DNA of 64,000 nt from Planctomycetota bacterium (GTDB lineage Bacteria; Planctomycetota; Phycisphaerae; Phycisphaerales; UBA1924): assembly GCA_018242625.1 (NCBI GenBank), contig JAFEBO010000009.1:62001-126000 (forward strand), written 5' to 3'. The position numbers and the translations under genes were made by a program. Numbering within the stretch: position 1 is the stretch's first letter; each line of letters opens with the position of its first letter. This document shows, piece after piece, positions 34,419 through 43,831 of this stretch. The notes below the pieces were generated by a model. The model was not told the DNA's origin. It did no database searches and saw nothing but the letters and a program-made list of their open reading frames with translations.

Positions 34419-35649
34419 GCCGCAAAGCCTCGATGGGGTCCAGACGGGCGGCCTTGATGGCCGGGAACATTCCGAAGATCAGGCCGGTGGCCGCGCAGAA
34501 TCCGACCGAGAGAAACACGGCCCAGGTCGGGATAATCGCGCCGTCGAGCGACAGCTTGGGCACCGCACGCAGCAGGAAGACCAGCCCCTGGCCGATCCCG
34601 AGCCCGATCGCGCCGCCGATCAGGCACAGCGTGATCGCCTCGACAAGAAACTGCGTGAGTATCACGCTCGGCTTGGCCCCCACCGCCTTGCGCAGGCCGA
34701 TCTCGCGGGTGCGCTCGCTCACGGACACGAGCATGATGTTCATGATGCCGATGCCGCCCACCACAAGCGAGATCGCGACGATACCCCCGGCGAACGCCTG
34801 CAGAAAGAACGCCAGCTTCTTGAACTGCTCGATGGCGGAGTCGATCGCTTCAACACCGAACGTGTTTGGGTCGCCCGGCTCGATGTGGCGGATGCGGCGC
34901 ATGTACGTCGTCACCTCCGCCTTGACGTCCTCGGTCAGCTCGGGCCCGCGGCTCTGGGCGACAACGTACATCCGCGGCTCCGGACGCATCATCTCGCCCG
35001 TCGCGAACGGGATGTAGATCTCGGTCTGAGATTCATTGCCACCGAACATCGGCGAAACCGCCTTTGTCTCGACGACACCGACGATCTTGAACCGGCGCCC
35101 GGCCACGAGGATCACCGTGCCGGTCGGATCCGAGTTCAGGTTGAGTTCCGCGACGCCCTTGTCGTTGATCAGGCAGACCTGCAGTTTGCCATCCTCGTCC
35201 GTCTGCGTGAACGGCCGCCCCACCGTCACGGACCGGTCCTCGATCTTGTGCCAGTCCGGGCGGATCCCCGTCACGGTGACGAGATCACGCACCTTGTCAC
35301 CGAACTGCACGCTCCCGGTGAAGTTCATGATGGGTGTCAGACGGGCGAGCGAGGGCGCCGCCGTGAGCATGCCGTCCACCTGCTTGGTCGTGATGCGGAG
35401 CTGTCTCCAGTTGTAGCGGTCGCGCCGCTGATCGGGCATGCGCGGGAATATCCAGACCTTGTTGGCGCCGATCGTCGCGAACTGGTCAAGGACGAATTTC
35501 TCCATCCCCTTCGTCGCCGCGATGATCGAAACCACCGCCGCCACACCGATGACAATGCCCAGTGTCGTGAGCAGCGCACGCACCTTGTTCGCCCAGATCT
35601 GGGCGAGGGCGATGAGAACGGTCTGGAAGAGGAGTCGGAAGATAAACAT
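34411..35649 (-). CDS. MacB-type ABC transporter permease (FtsX family)
   Basis: 412 residues. The first helix (ALTTLGIVIGVAAVVSIIAATKG) precedes a periplasmic MacB-PCD domain of about 220 residues. Three C-terminal helices follow with the FtsX motif SERTREIGLRKAVGAKPSVILTQFL and the ending AARLDPIEALRHE. E. coli MacB fuses permease and ATPase; here the ATPase is a separate upstream gene. It acts with the MacA-like and TolC-like proteins of the operon. Confidence 0.93.
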   Translation of the reverse strand: MFIFRLLFQTVLIALAQIWANKVRALLTTLGIVIGVAAVVSIIAATKGMEKFVLDQFATIGANKVWIFPRMPDQRRDRYNWRQLRITTKQVDGMLTAAPSLARLTPIMNFTGSVQFGDKVRDLVTVTGIRPDWHKIEDRSVTVGRPFTQTDEDGKLQVCLINDKGVAELNLNSDPTGTVILVAGRRFKIVGVVETKAVSPMFGGNESQTEIYIPFATGEMMRPEPRMYVVAQSRGPELTEDVKAEVTTYMRRIRHIEPGDPNTFGVEAIDSAIEQFKKLAFFLQAFAGGIVAISLVVGGIGIMNIMLVSVSERTREIGLRKAVGAKPSVILTQFLVEAITLCLIGGAIGLGIGQGLVFLLRAVPKLSLDGAIIPTWAVFLSVGFCAATGLIFGMFPAIKAARLDPIEALRHE

Positions 35650-35652
35650 GGT

Positions 35653-36441
35653 TCAGGCTCCCGCCCCGATGGCTTTGCCGGTGCCCTGCCCCGACACCGC
35701 CGCCGCCCGGACGGCAAAGTCGGCCGCGGACTGCAGGTAATCCTGGTGGATCGGGTCCTGATCCGTCGGATGATCCGAGACGATCTTGCCGTCGCGCAGC
35801 CGGATAATGCGCTTCGCGTGGCCCGCGATGTCCTCCTCGTGCGTCACGATGACAATCGTCTGCCCTTCGCTGTGGAGCTGCTTGAAAAGGGCGATGATCT
35901 CCTCGCTGGTCTTGCTGTCGAGGTTGCCGGTGGGCTCGTCCGCGAGCAGGATGCTGGGGTTGGTGACAAGCGCACGAGCGACCGCGACACGCTGACGCTG
36001 GCCACCGGACATCTGGTTGGGCTTGTGGCCCATGCGGTTGGCAAGGCCGACACGCTCTAATGCGCGCTTCGCCATCGCGCGGGCGCCCCACCAGTGCCTC
36101 GTCGAATACAGCAGCGGCAACATCACGTTCGCCACGGCATTGGCACGGCTCAGCAGTTCAAAGCTCTGAAAGACAAAGCCGATCTCTTCATTGCGAACCT
36201 TGGCAAGCTGCGTCGCGTTCATCTTGTGCGTCGGCTTGCCGGCCAGTTCGTACTGACCCCGCGTGGGCCGGTCAAGACAGCCCAGGATGTTCATCAGGGT
36301 CGACTTGCCCGAGCCCGACGCTCCCATGATCGCAACGAACTCGTTCCGCGCGATCTCCAGATCGACGCCGCGCAGCGCGTGCACCTTCTCGGTGCCGATC
36401 CGGTAGGTCTTCTCGAGTTGGCGGATCCTGATCGCGAGCAT
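35653..36441 (-). CDS. MacB/LolD-type ABC transporter ATP-binding protein
   Basis: 262 residues from ATG 36441; an in-frame arginine-rich reading further upstream overlaps the MFP gene and was rejected. Complete ATPase: Walker [11 protein letters not shown]-loop FVFQSFELL, signature [15 protein letters not shown], Walker [13 protein letters not shown] and H-loop VIVTHE. It lies one base after the membrane-fusion-protein gene and three bases before the permease gene. It powers export through the adjacent permease. Confidence 0.95.
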   Translation of the reverse strand: MLAIRIRQLEKTYRIGTEKVHALRGVDLEIARNEFVAIMGASGSGKSTLMNILGCLDRPTRGQYELAGKPTHKMNATQLAKVRNEEIGFVFQSFELLSRANAVANVMLPLLYSTRHWWGARAMAKRALERVGLANRMGHKPNQMSGGQRQRVAVARALVTNPSILLADEPTGNLDSKTSEEIIALFKQLHSEGQTIVIVTHEEDIAGHAKRIIRLRDGKIVSDHPTDQDPIHQDYLQSAADFAVRAAAVSGQGTGKAIGAGA

Positions 36442-36442
36442 G

Positions 36443-37891
36443 TCAGTTCTTGCCCGACTCCTGAGTCGCCGCGGCCTGCTGACCGCCGCCCTTGTCCTTG
36501 CGGGCCTCTGCGGGTTTGGGTTCGCTCTTGGTTTCCTTGCTTTCCTTCGCGTCGGCGGTCTTGGAGTCAACCGGCTTGGCCTCGCCCTTGCCGTCCTCGG
36601 GATTGTTCGAGGCCGTGCGCACGTCTCCGCCCGGCTTGCCGCCCTGGGTTTCTTCCTTGTCCGTCAGCTTCTGATCCGACCGCAGGCTGACGAGCACCTT
36701 GAACGGGCCCGCAACGATCTTCTTCCCGTCCTCAAGCCCCTTGAGAATGACCGTATTGGTCAGGTCGCTGGGCCCGACCAGGACCGGCTGCACCACCGCC
36801 TTCTCATCCTGATACAGGTACACCACCCGGGTCCACTTCTTGTTGCGGTCCACCAGCGTCGCGTCGCGCAGAGCATCGCTCGGAAGTTCCTCCACCATGC
36901 GTTCAACCACGGCCTGGCTCGGAACCTTGATCACGTCGCGGAACGTCTCGACCTCGATGTCCGCGTTGGCGGTCATGCCCGAATAGACCGCCACATCGTC
37001 GGGCACTTCGAGCTTGATCTCGGCCTGAAAGTACGCGGTCCCGTCCTTATCCACCACGCGGAGCGGCTGGATCGTCTCCACCACGCCGCCGAACGTCCGG
37101 TTCGGGAACGCGTTGATGTACACCTTCGCACGCTGGCCGATCTGCACGGGCGCGATGTTGGTCTCGTCCACCTTCGCCTTCACGATCATGCTGTTGAGGT
37201 CCGCGACCTGCATGATGACAGATCCGGGATTGTTCAGCGTGCCCACGACCACAAGCTCGCCGACTTCCGCCTGAGCGCTCGTCACCACTCCATCGAACGG
37301 CGCCGAAATGACCGTGTAGCTGAGGTTCTTCTCCGCCCGGTCGATATTTGCCTTCGCTATGGCGATGCTGTGCACCACCTGGTTGTACAGGCTTTCGGCC
37401 CGGCTGTATTCCGCTTCCGCGGAGTCAAGTTCAGACTTGGAGATGTCCTTGCTTGAATAGAGCTCGCGCTTGCGGCCAAGCTCCTGCGTCATGTTCTCCA
37501 TCGACGCCTTGGCCCCGGCCAGCCGCGCCTCCTCGCTCCGCAGCGACGCCCGCGCCGACTCCAGCGATGCCTTCAGGTCGTCGGCGTCCAGCCGCACGAT
37601 CACTTCGCCCTGCTTGACCCGACGCCCCTCGCGGTACGGCATGGCGATGATGCGGGCCGAAACCTGCGCGGAGATGTCCACCTTCTGCTTTGGCTCGATG
37701 ATCCCCGGCGCGCTCACCACCCGCACCAGGTCGCCCCGCCTGGCTTCTTCCAGACGGACAAACGTCGCCTTCGAGCTCGGATCGAATGTCTGGCGAAGCT
37801 GGTCCAATTGGCCCGACTTCACAAGCCAGACGGCGGCGCCCGCCACCACCAGCACGAACGCCAGCACAATCCCGATGATCCACTTCCACAC
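36443..37891 (-). CDS. MacA/HlyD-type periplasmic membrane fusion protein
   Basis: 482 residues from a GTG at 37891 with GAGGAG about 9 bases upstream. An N-terminal anchor helix ([20 protein letters not shown]) is followed by the lipoyl half-motif [16 protein letters not shown], a coiled-coil hairpin (about 120-200) and the second half [27 protein letters not shown] beta-barrel domain and a Lys/Glu-rich tail of about 65 residues complete it. It is the first gene of the exporter operon (MFP, ATPase, permease, OMF). The substrate is not predictable; macrolide, peptide or lipid export are all possible. Confidence 0.93.
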   Translation of the reverse strand: MWKWIIGIVLAFVLVVAGAAVWLVKSGQLDQLRQTFDPSSKATFVRLEEARRGDLVRVVSAPGIIEPKQKVDISAQVSARIIAMPYREGRRVKQGEVIVRLDADDLKASLESARASLRSEEARLAGAKASMENMTQELGRKRELYSSKDISKSELDSAEAEYSRAESLYNQVVHSIAIAKANIDRAEKNLSYTVISAPFDGVVTSAQAEVGELVVVGTLNNPGSVIMQVADLNSMIVKAKVDETNIAPVQIGQRAKVYINAFPNRTFGGVVETIQPLRVVDKDGTAYFQAEIKLEVPDDVAVYSGMTANADIEVETFRDVIKVPSQAVVERMVEELPSDALRDATLVDRNKKWTRVVYLYQDEKAVVQPVLVGPSDLTNTVILKGLEDGKKIVAGPFKVLVSLRSDQKLTDKEETQGGKPGGDVRTASNNPEDGKGEAKPVDSKTADAKESKETKSEPKPAEARKDKGGGQQAAATQESGKN

Positions 37892-38158
37892 GCTGGCACG
37901 CTCCTCGCCGAATTGCCTGGCGCAATCCTGAACGATCCTCAACAAAGCCCTTTGCCGACCCCCCGCCGCCGCTCTTTTCTGGGAAACGCCGAGCCGCCGG
38001 TTTCCACAAATCACGCGCAACCGCGGGGAAATCTTCTATACCGACGCCATTCGTCAACGGTGCGAATCGCGATTCCCTCTCTCGCCGAATTCACACACCC
38101 ATTATACCTATCAAAACCCTTCTGGCCGCTCACTCCGTCAAACAACGCGCCCGCCGTG

Positions 38159-38710
38159 CTACCGGGGTGCGGGCGGCGACAGGATCGAGGCGTAGGCCTC
38201 CCATGGCCCAACCGACTCTTTGTACTGATACGACATGGCTTTACAGATCTGGGCGATGTGGTTGAGGTCGTGCACCACCCACATCGACAGCAAGTTCCCC
38301 ATCGTCGCAGGCCCGAGCGCCGGATGCAGGCCCCTCCGGGCCAGATCGGCATCCGTCAGTTGCAGCGATTTGAGCCCCGCCAGCGATTCCCGCCGGCTCT
38401 GATCGAACTCATCCAGCAGCCGATGCAGCGTCTTGCCCTGCAGCAGCGATCGCTGCCCGTTCCGGTCAAAGGCCTCAAACGGCCGGGAATCGCCGAATTC
38501 CAGAATGTGCCTGGCCCGCGGCAGCCAGTCTGTCTGATCCGCCCAGATCAGATGCCCCACGATCTCCTGCGCCGACCACGTCGGCGACCCGTCCGCATTT
38601 GCCCCGTAATTCCGATGCGTCCAGGCCTCCGGAAGAAACTGCAGCAGCGATCGCACCACCCGCGGCGTGCGCTCCAGCATCGGCATCGATTCTTCCAGCG
38701 AGAACCGCAT
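38159..38710 (-). CDS. DinB-family protein (DinB_2-like)
   Basis: 183 residues. Helical-bundle protein with the metal-type histidines GHLIWADQTDWLPRA (about 53-67) and MWVVHDLNHIAQICKAMSYQYK (about 144-165), typical of DinB_2/DUF1569-like members. It is only distantly similar to the DinB protein at 28168. It is preceded in the same direction by an alpha/beta hydrolase gene ending 22 bases upstream, so the two may be co-transcribed. The function is unknown. Confidence 0.82.
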   Translation of the reverse strand: MRFSLEESMPMLERTPRVVRSLLQFLPEAWTHRNYGANADGSPTWSAQEIVGHLIWADQTDWLPRARHILEFGDSRPFEAFDRNGQRSLLQGKTLHRLLDEFDQSRRESLAGLKSLQLTDADLARRGLHPALGPATMGNLLSMWVVHDLNHIAQICKAMSYQYKESVGPWEAYASILSPPAPR

Positions 38711-38732
38711 CGTGACCTCCCGCTCAGGATAC

Positions 38733-39416
38733 TCACACGCTGCGAGAGAGCGTCCGCAGATGCCGGTTCACCTCGTCCGCGTGCGACACGCTTGGAAGAT
38801 GCCCGGCCCCCACAATCTTGTGGACGAGATGGGCCCTGGGGAACGGGATGATCCGATCGTGCTCGCCGTGCAGGCGCACCAGCTTCGAAGCGACCTTGCA
38901 GACGCCTCCCCAACCGAAGATTGCGCCGGTCGCCCACTGCAGGAAGGAATACGGCACGGCGTCGACCATCGTCTCGAGAAATCGCCGCTGCTCGCGAGTC
39001 ATCGGGCCCAGGCGCCGGATGAATGTCCGCGCCATCACGCGGGCGGCAGGGCCGCTCGGTGCCGGCATCCACCGCCCCGCCATCGCCATCAGCCTGAGCG
39101 AGACCGCAATCTCCCCCGGATGCAGCGCACTGCCGATCAGCACGACCGCGTGCGGCTTGAGCAGCGGAGCCATCTCGGCCGCCAGCATGCCTCCGAAGGA
39201 CACCCCGCCGAGAATCAGCGGTCCATGATCCGGCGGGAGCAGGTCACGAACTCGCGTGGCCATGCGCGAGGCGTAGGCGGAGAGCGATTCGCCGCGCTCC
39301 GGATCAAGCCAGGGCGGGCTGATCAGATCGGGAAAGTCGACGCGCTGCGGATCGAAGAGGCGAGCGTCGGCACCGAGGCCGGGAAGAAGAACAAGCGTGA
39401 GCGGATTGCTACCCAT
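38733..39416 (-). CDS. Alpha/beta hydrolase
   Basis: 227 residues. LVLLPGLGADARLF begins the fold with the oxyanion region. The nucleophile elbow is LGGVSFGGMLA (Ser in G-x-S-x-G), the acid loop LHGEHDRIIPFPRA, and the catalytic His comes late in GAGHLPSVSH. This is a small soluble esterase-like enzyme with no signal peptide. It starts 22 bases after the glycyl-tRNA synthetase stop, in the same direction, so it may be read from that transcript. Confidence 0.87.
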   Translation of the reverse strand: MGSNPLTLVLLPGLGADARLFDPQRVDFPDLISPPWLDPERGESLSAYASRMATRVRDLLPPDHGPLILGGVSFGGMLAAEMAPLLKPHAVVLIGSALHPGEIAVSLRLMAMAGRWMPAPSGPAARVMARTFIRRLGPMTREQRRFLETMVDAVPYSFLQWATGAIFGWGGVCKVASKLVRLHGEHDRIIPFPRAHLVHKIVGAGHLPSVSHADEVNRHLRTLSRSV

Positions 39417-39438
39417 GGCCGAGCCCGGTTGTGCCCGT

Positions 39439-40992
39439 TCAAACCCCGAGCTTCTCGCTGAGGAACGCCCCCACCTTGTCGATGCTCACCTTCTGCTGCT
39501 GGGCCGTGTCGCGATCGCGGATTGTCACGACCTGCTGGCTCATGGTGTCGCCGTCGATGGTGATGCAGAACGGCGTGCCGATCTCGTCCATGCGGGCGTA
39601 GCGCTTGCCGATCGACTGCTTCTCGTCCATCTCGATGTTGCCGAGCTTCCAGAACCTGTCGTTGAGCTCGGAGTGCAGCTTCTCGGCCACCTCCGGCATG
39701 CCGTCCTTGGCGACGAGCGGGAAGACCGCAGCCTTCACCGGGGCGATGCGCGGGTGCAGCTTGAGGAATTCGGGGCTGGCGCGGGAGGCGTCGTGTGTGT
39801 AGCCCTCGCAGATGAGGGCGAGTGCACCGCGATCAAGGCCCGCGGCGGGCTCGATGCAGTGCGGTATGTAGCGTTCGCCCTTCTTGCCGCCGTTTGGAAG
39901 CGTCTCGCCCCGCTCGGTATCGAAGAAGTCGAGCTTGGCGCCGCTCACCTTCTGGTGCTGCGTCAAGTCGTAATTGCCGCGGTGTGCGATGCCTTCGAGC
40001 TCACCAAAGCCCGGCGCCGTGAACGGGAAGCGGTACTCAACGTCGCTCGTGCCCTGCGAGTAGTGCGAAAGTTCGTCCTTCTCGTGCTCGCGAAGGATCA
40101 GGTTCTCGCCGGCAAGCCCGATGGTCTTCCACCACTCCATGCGGAAGTCGCGCCAGAACTTGTACCAGTCGAGCGATTCGTCCGGATGGCAGAAGAACTC
40201 GAGCTCCGCCTGCTCGAACTCGCGGGAACGGAACGTGAAGTTGCGGGGCGTGACCTCGTTGCGGAACGAGCGGCCCGTGTTGCCGATGCCGAAGGGGATC
40301 TTGACGCGGGTAGTGTCCACCACGTTCTTGAACTGCACGAACACACCCTGCGCGGTCTCGGGCCGCAGGTACGCCTTGTTCGCCTCGTCGCGGATCGCGC
40401 CGGGGATCGTGTCGAACATCAGGTTGAACATGCGGGGCTCGGTCAGCGTCCCGGGCTTCTCCGCCTCGGGGCCGATCACCCGCGTCCACGGCTGCGGCAG
40501 CGACGAGAGCGCCACGCTCTTGACAGCGCCAAACGTCTTCTCCGCTTTCTTCTTCTGTTTCGCTTCGCTCGGCTGATCACCGACGTACGCGAACACCGGC
40601 TTGTCGCCCGGATCGCCGCTCTCGGGCACGAAGACCATCACATGGTCGTAGCGATAGCGGCCCTTGGTCTCTTTGCAATCGACCATCGGATCGTTGAACC
40701 CGCCGACGTGCCCGCTCGCTTCCCACACCTTCGGGTGCTGGATGATGCACGTCTCGAGCCCGACATTCCGCACCGGCCTGCCATTGGGGCCGTTCCGTCC
40801 CCAGCACGGCCGCAGGATCATGTCCTGCCACCACGCATCCCGCAGGTTTTTCTTGAGCTGCGCGCCCATCGGGCCGTAGTCCCAGAAGCCGTTGATGCCG
40901 CCGTAGATCTCCGACGCCTGATAGATAAACCCGCGGCGCTTGCAGAGCGCCATGATCGCGTCCATCGGCTTCTTCGAAACTTCCTGCGTCAT
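39439..40992 (-). CDS. glyS: Glycyl-tRNA synthetase, single-chain class II type
   Basis: 517 residues. Class II synthetase of the alpha2 type found in archaea, eukaryotes and some bacteria, not the alpha2beta2 GlyQS form. It opens CKRRGFIYQASEIYGGINGFWDYGP and has LRPETAQGVFVQFKNV and the motif-2 loop GIGNTGRSFRNEVTPRNFTFRSREFEQAELEFF, here split by loop residues. EPAAGLDRGALALICEGY precedes a C-terminal anticodon-binding domain (IAPVKAAVFPL). It charges tRNA-Gly with glycine. An inverted-repeat element lies between this gene and the upstream memo-like gene. Confidence 0.95.
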   Translation of the reverse strand: MTQEVSKKPMDAIMALCKRRGFIYQASEIYGGINGFWDYGPMGAQLKKNLRDAWWQDMILRPCWGRNGPNGRPVRNVGLETCIIQHPKVWEASGHVGGFNDPMVDCKETKGRYRYDHVMVFVPESGDPGDKPVFAYVGDQPSEAKQKKKAEKTFGAVKSVALSSLPQPWTRVIGPEAEKPGTLTEPRMFNLMFDTIPGAIRDEANKAYLRPETAQGVFVQFKNVVDTTRVKIPFGIGNTGRSFRNEVTPRNFTFRSREFEQAELEFFCHPDESLDWYKFWRDFRMEWWKTIGLAGENLILREHEKDELSHYSQGTSDVEYRFPFTAPGFGELEGIAHRGNYDLTQHQKVSGAKLDFFDTERGETLPNGGKKGERYIPHCIEPAAGLDRGALALICEGYTHDASRASPEFLKLHPRIAPVKAAVFPLVAKDGMPEVAEKLHSELNDRFWKLGNIEMDEKQSIGKRYARMDEIGTPFCITIDGDTMSQQVVTIRDRDTAQQQKVSIDKVGAFLSEKLGV

Positions 40993-41026
40993 CGCGGTCT
41001 CCGGAAAAACCAGAATCAGTTTCTCG

Positions 41027-41135
41027 CCACGGAGAACAGAGAGTTCACAACGAAAGACACAATCAAGTCAGAACGTCGTTGCCGCCTGATTCAATCTCTG
41101 TCTCTTCTTCTCGGTGCCCTGCCTGTTCTCCGTGG
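41027..41135. repeat. Imperfect inverted repeat built on a CCACGGAGAACAG core
   Basis: CCACGGAGAACAG at 41027-41039 recurs as its exact reverse complement at 41123-41135. Flanking bases on both sides continue to match imperfectly for some 40 nt inward (GAGA and GACA-rich stretches). The whole 110-base unit could fold into one long hairpin and sits in the intergenic gap between the glyS start and the memo stop. It resembles dispersed CACGGAG-type repeats of some bacterial genomes; no second copy was seen in this window. Confidence 0.6.
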
Positions 41136-41150
41136 TGAATCTGTTTGTCT

Positions 41151-42614
41151 TCAGAACATCGCCGCCGAAACACTGCTCACCATGCCGCCGCCCGAGTTAT
41201 CCACCGCGGCGGAATAGTTCAGCATCTCCACCCGCTGCGGCTGCACGGTCTTGAGCGTGGCCACAAGGTTGCCCGTCGAGCACCAGCGCGTCGGATTCTG
41301 CTGCCACGCCATCGACGCGACCAGATCATCCGGCCGGTTGGTGCGGACGATCTCGAGCATCTCCTTGTCGTGCGCAAAGGTCTTGTTGCGGAACTCCGTC
41401 GCCTCGGGCGTATCGCCCGCCGGTCCCTGCTTGTCGCCGAAGGCGGGGCCGACGTGCGACAGGTCCGCGCTGCTCACCACCAGCGTCTTGCCGGGAAGCA
41501 CCGCGATCGCGGCCCGGAGCGCATCCACGAACGGCTGCAGCGCCAGGCCCTTGCCGTCGTAACTCTCGCCGTTGTTCACCGCCGGATCGTGCACCAGCGC
41601 GCCGAACACCTTCGGGAAATTCCCCGCCTCGTCACGCCCGATGCAGTGCTGCAGCCAGGGAATCTGAAGCTCGATCGAATGCTCCCGCTCGTGATCGAAT
41701 CGGTTGTCGAGAAGAAGCGCGGCGTTCTGAGCGCCCAGCTTCTCCTTGAGCGCCGCGAGCAGCTTCTCATCAAGCTCGCACTGACCAAGCACCGTGCGAT
41801 ATCCCTTGTCGCAGCCGCACACCCCCGTCGCGTCCCCGAAGTGGTTCGTGCCCAGAATTACGATGCGGTCGGGCCTGTCGGTCACGCGCAGCCGCCCCCA
41901 CACGCTCGCGTAATTGATCCATCCACGCGAATAGTCGATGTGCGGCGCCACGATCGCCTTGGGCAGCGAATCGAACGCCGGCTGATCCGCATTCGACAGC
42001 GCCTTGTCGATCCACTGGTCGAACAGCTCCCGCAGCTTGGTCCCGCCGATCTCGTCCTTGCGCGAGTCCGGAAGTGCCGCGGCACGCTCCTGCACCTCGC
42101 GCTGCAGGCGCTGCGCCTCCGCCTGGTCCTTGGGCGGCTCGGGCGGCAGGTTCATCTCCCGCGCAACCTCCTGCATCACCAGGGCGTCCACGAACGTCGC
42201 CGTGCTCGCCGGCGGCAGCACCGGCGAAGAGTCAAAGTCCTTCCTCATCTTCGCGAGGATCTCATCAAACTTCGGGCCAAAGAGCAGCCCGGCATCGTCC
42301 AGCTGCGCCACGAACTGCCCAAGGATTTCCTTCGTCAGGCCCCGCCCCACCTCGGCGCAGATCTGATCCACCGTCCGCTCCCCGTTCATGAGCGGCAGCA
42401 CCACCTGCATCGCCGGCGCCGAGATCACGATCCGATCCGTGATCTGCTTGGCGTCCGCCAGACCCAGCGCCTGGTGCTCCCCGACCTGCGCCGCAAACCC
42501 GCGCAGCGCGCGAATCTTGGGCTTGTTGTGATGCCCCCAGTCCGCGCGGAAGGGAGGGAGGGGTGGCCTGCCGGCATCGCCGGTAGGGTTCTGGCCGGGA
42601 TTTTCGGTCGTCAT
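41151..42614 (-). CDS. Memo-family protein (AmmeMemoRadiSam system protein B)
   Basis: 487 residues from ATG 42614. Residues of about 220-480 are the Memo core: IVAPHIDYSRGW, ILGTNHFGD, HEREHSIELQIPWLQ, VSSADLSHVGPAFGD and a late WCSTGNL, keeping the conserved histidines of the putative metal site. Residues of about 35-120 form a PqqD-like winged-helix region (PLMNGERTVDQICAEVG...AQLDDAGLLF). In other bacteria Memo is linked to AMMECR1 and a radical SAM gene, but neither is nearby. The function is unsettled (inferred metal/redox or modification role). Confidence 0.88.
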   Translation of the reverse strand: MTTENPGQNPTGDAGRPPLPPFRADWGHHNKPKIRALRGFAAQVGEHQALGLADAKQITDRIVISAPAMQVVLPLMNGERTVDQICAEVGRGLTKEILGQFVAQLDDAGLLFGPKFDEILAKMRKDFDSSPVLPPASTATFVDALVMQEVAREMNLPPEPPKDQAEAQRLQREVQERAAALPDSRKDEIGGTKLRELFDQWIDKALSNADQPAFDSLPKAIVAPHIDYSRGWINYASVWGRLRVTDRPDRIVILGTNHFGDATGVCGCDKGYRTVLGQCELDEKLLAALKEKLGAQNAALLLDNRFDHEREHSIELQIPWLQHCIGRDEAGNFPKVFGALVHDPAVNNGESYDGKGLALQPFVDALRAAIAVLPGKTLVVSSADLSHVGPAFGDKQGPAGDTPEATEFRNKTFAHDKEMLEIVRTNRPDDLVASMAWQQNPTRWCSTGNLVATLKTVQPQRVEMLNYSAAVDNSGGGMVSSVSAAMF

Positions 42615-42754
42615 AGATGAAAGTCTAGGAAGCCCGCCCGCATCAAAGATGACCATTCAAATTGGAAGAGCGGTGAAACGCTCCCGGCTCGCGCCTAGCA
42701 TCTTGGCCCCACCCGCTCCGGGCTTCGGCGCGAGGGGTCAGCAAGAGGTTTTTT

Positions 42755-43099
42755 ATGGCAACGGCTTCCAAATCCAGCACTTCGGCCCCCTCCTTCAAGG
42801 CCGGCCAGAACGTCATCTGCACCGTCACCGCTCTGCCCCGGGCGACCGGCGCGATCTCGACCATCGAGCGCCTCATGCGCCGCGACCCCGAGAATCGCCG
42901 GGCTCTTGCCCGGGCCCAGACCAAGCGCCGCCAGCGCATGGTCGTCTACAACCGCGGTAACCGCGACTGGGTCAGCCGAGAGACAGCCGCCCGCGTTGTT
43001 CGCGTCGAGAAGGGCGCCGAGTGGAAGATGGTCTACACGCTCGACCTCGCCCCGGATATCGCCTCCGTCGCGAAGTATCTTCAGATGAAGGCCGGCTGA
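42755..43099 (+). CDS. Small basic conserved-looking protein of unknown function
   Basis: 114 residues from ATG 42755, preceded by AAGAGG at a good distance. The basic middle (IERLMRRDPENRRALARAQTKRRQR) is followed by a beta-rich C-terminal part (RVVRVEKGAEWKMVYTLDLA). The charge suggests nucleic-acid or ribosome contact, but I recognise no family. A strong rho-independent terminator follows 22 bases after the stop, so this is a monocistronic unit that is probably well expressed. It is divergent from the memo gene. Confidence 0.75.
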   Translation: MATASKSSTSAPSFKAGQNVICTVTALPRATGAISTIERLMRRDPENRRALARAQTKRRQRMVVYNRGNRDWVSRETAARVVRVEKGAEWKMVYTLDLAPDIASVAKYLQMKAG

Positions 43100-43121
43100 A
43101 CAAACCTGCCCCGACTTCCGA

Positions 43122-43148
43122 AAGACCGCCAAGGGCGGTCTTTTTTTT
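43122..43148 (+). terminator. Strong rho-independent terminator
   Basis: A 9-bp perfect stem AAGACCGCC (43122-43130) / GGCGGTCTT (43134-43142) with an AAG loop runs into a tract of eight T (43141-43148). It ends the transcript of the small basic protein. Confidence 0.92.
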
Positions 43149-43230
43149 CGCGCCCTGCCCGACCCGGACCAAAGCTGGACACCCTTCCGCCATCGGGCCG
43201 AGAATCAGAAGTGGGACTCAGGAGCTCCGC

Positions 43231-43824
43231 ATGAATCGCGTCATTGAAAAAACTCTGCTTGCCGCCGGCCTGTGTGTCTCTCTCTCCCTGCTTTCCTGCG
43301 GCGAAGAGAACGCGGCCAAACCCACCCCCACCCCCACCCCTGCTCCCGCTCCGGCCCCGGCAAACACCCCGGCGCCGTCGAGCAACACGGCACCCGCTCC
43401 GGCCGAAACCAAACCTGCGCAAGCCTCGCCTCCCGCCGAAGCCAAGCCGGCGCGGCCCACGTACACGGTCCGCGGCGAGATCGTGACGCTGCCCGGCATC
43501 GAGGGATCGGTCCTCCGCCTGCACCACGAACGCATCTCCACGTTTGCAGGCCGCGACGGCAAGGTCGGAAAAGACTCGCAGGGCCGCCCCGGAATGAAGC
43601 CGATGACGATGGGCTTTGCCCGCGGAAGCGATGTCTCGTTCGACGGCCTCAAGCCCGCCGACAAGATCGAAATCGTCTTTGAGATTGATTGGGAAAAAGC
43701 CGGCAAAGACGATGCGATGGTGATCACCCGCCTCGTCAAACTGCCCGCCGAGACCAAGCTCGACTTTGAGGGACAGCCTTCGATCAGCGATCCCAAGCCC
43801 GCCGCGAAACCCGAGCCCAAGTAA
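43231..43824 (+). CDS. Lipoprotein with CusF-like copper-binding domain
   Basis: 197 residues from ATG 43231 (AGGAG upstream). The signal ends SLLSC with a lipid-bearing Cys. A Pro/Ala/Thr linker (about 30-85) leads to a CusF-like beta-barrel of about 85 residues: YTVRGEIVTLPG, then GMKPMTMGFARGSDVSFDGL and KIEIVFEIDW. The Met-Pro-Met stretch corresponds to the copper-binding methionines of CusF. Periplasmic copper(I) handling is likely; such domains also occur in SenC/Sco-associated lipoproteins. Confidence 0.8.
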   Translation: MNRVIEKTLLAAGLCVSLSLLSCGEENAAKPTPTPTPAPAPAPANTPAPSSNTAPAPAETKPAQASPPAEAKPARPTYTVRGEIVTLPGIEGSVLRLHHERISTFAGRDGKVGKDSQGRPGMKPMTMGFARGSDVSFDGLKPADKIEIVFEIDWEKAGKDDAMVITRLVKLPAETKLDFEGQPSISDPKPAAKPEPK

Positions 43825-43831
43825 GCGAGCC

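Noticed and set aside
34123..36060. Plus-strand open frame of 645 codons
   Set aside because: Runs antisense across the ends of three efflux genes; no ribosome site or motif.
37892..38158. 267-base gap upstream of the efflux operon
   Set aside because: Looked for a small gene, promoter boxes and an operator palindrome; none was convincing.
39397..41217. Plus-strand open frame of 606 codons
   Set aside because: Antisense of glycyl-tRNA synthetase, whose family motifs are unmistakable on the minus strand.
43320..43400. CCCCCAC-rich repeat
   Set aside because: Encodes the Pro/Ala/Thr linker of the CusF-like lipoprotein; the same explanation holds for the stretch at 49850-49910.
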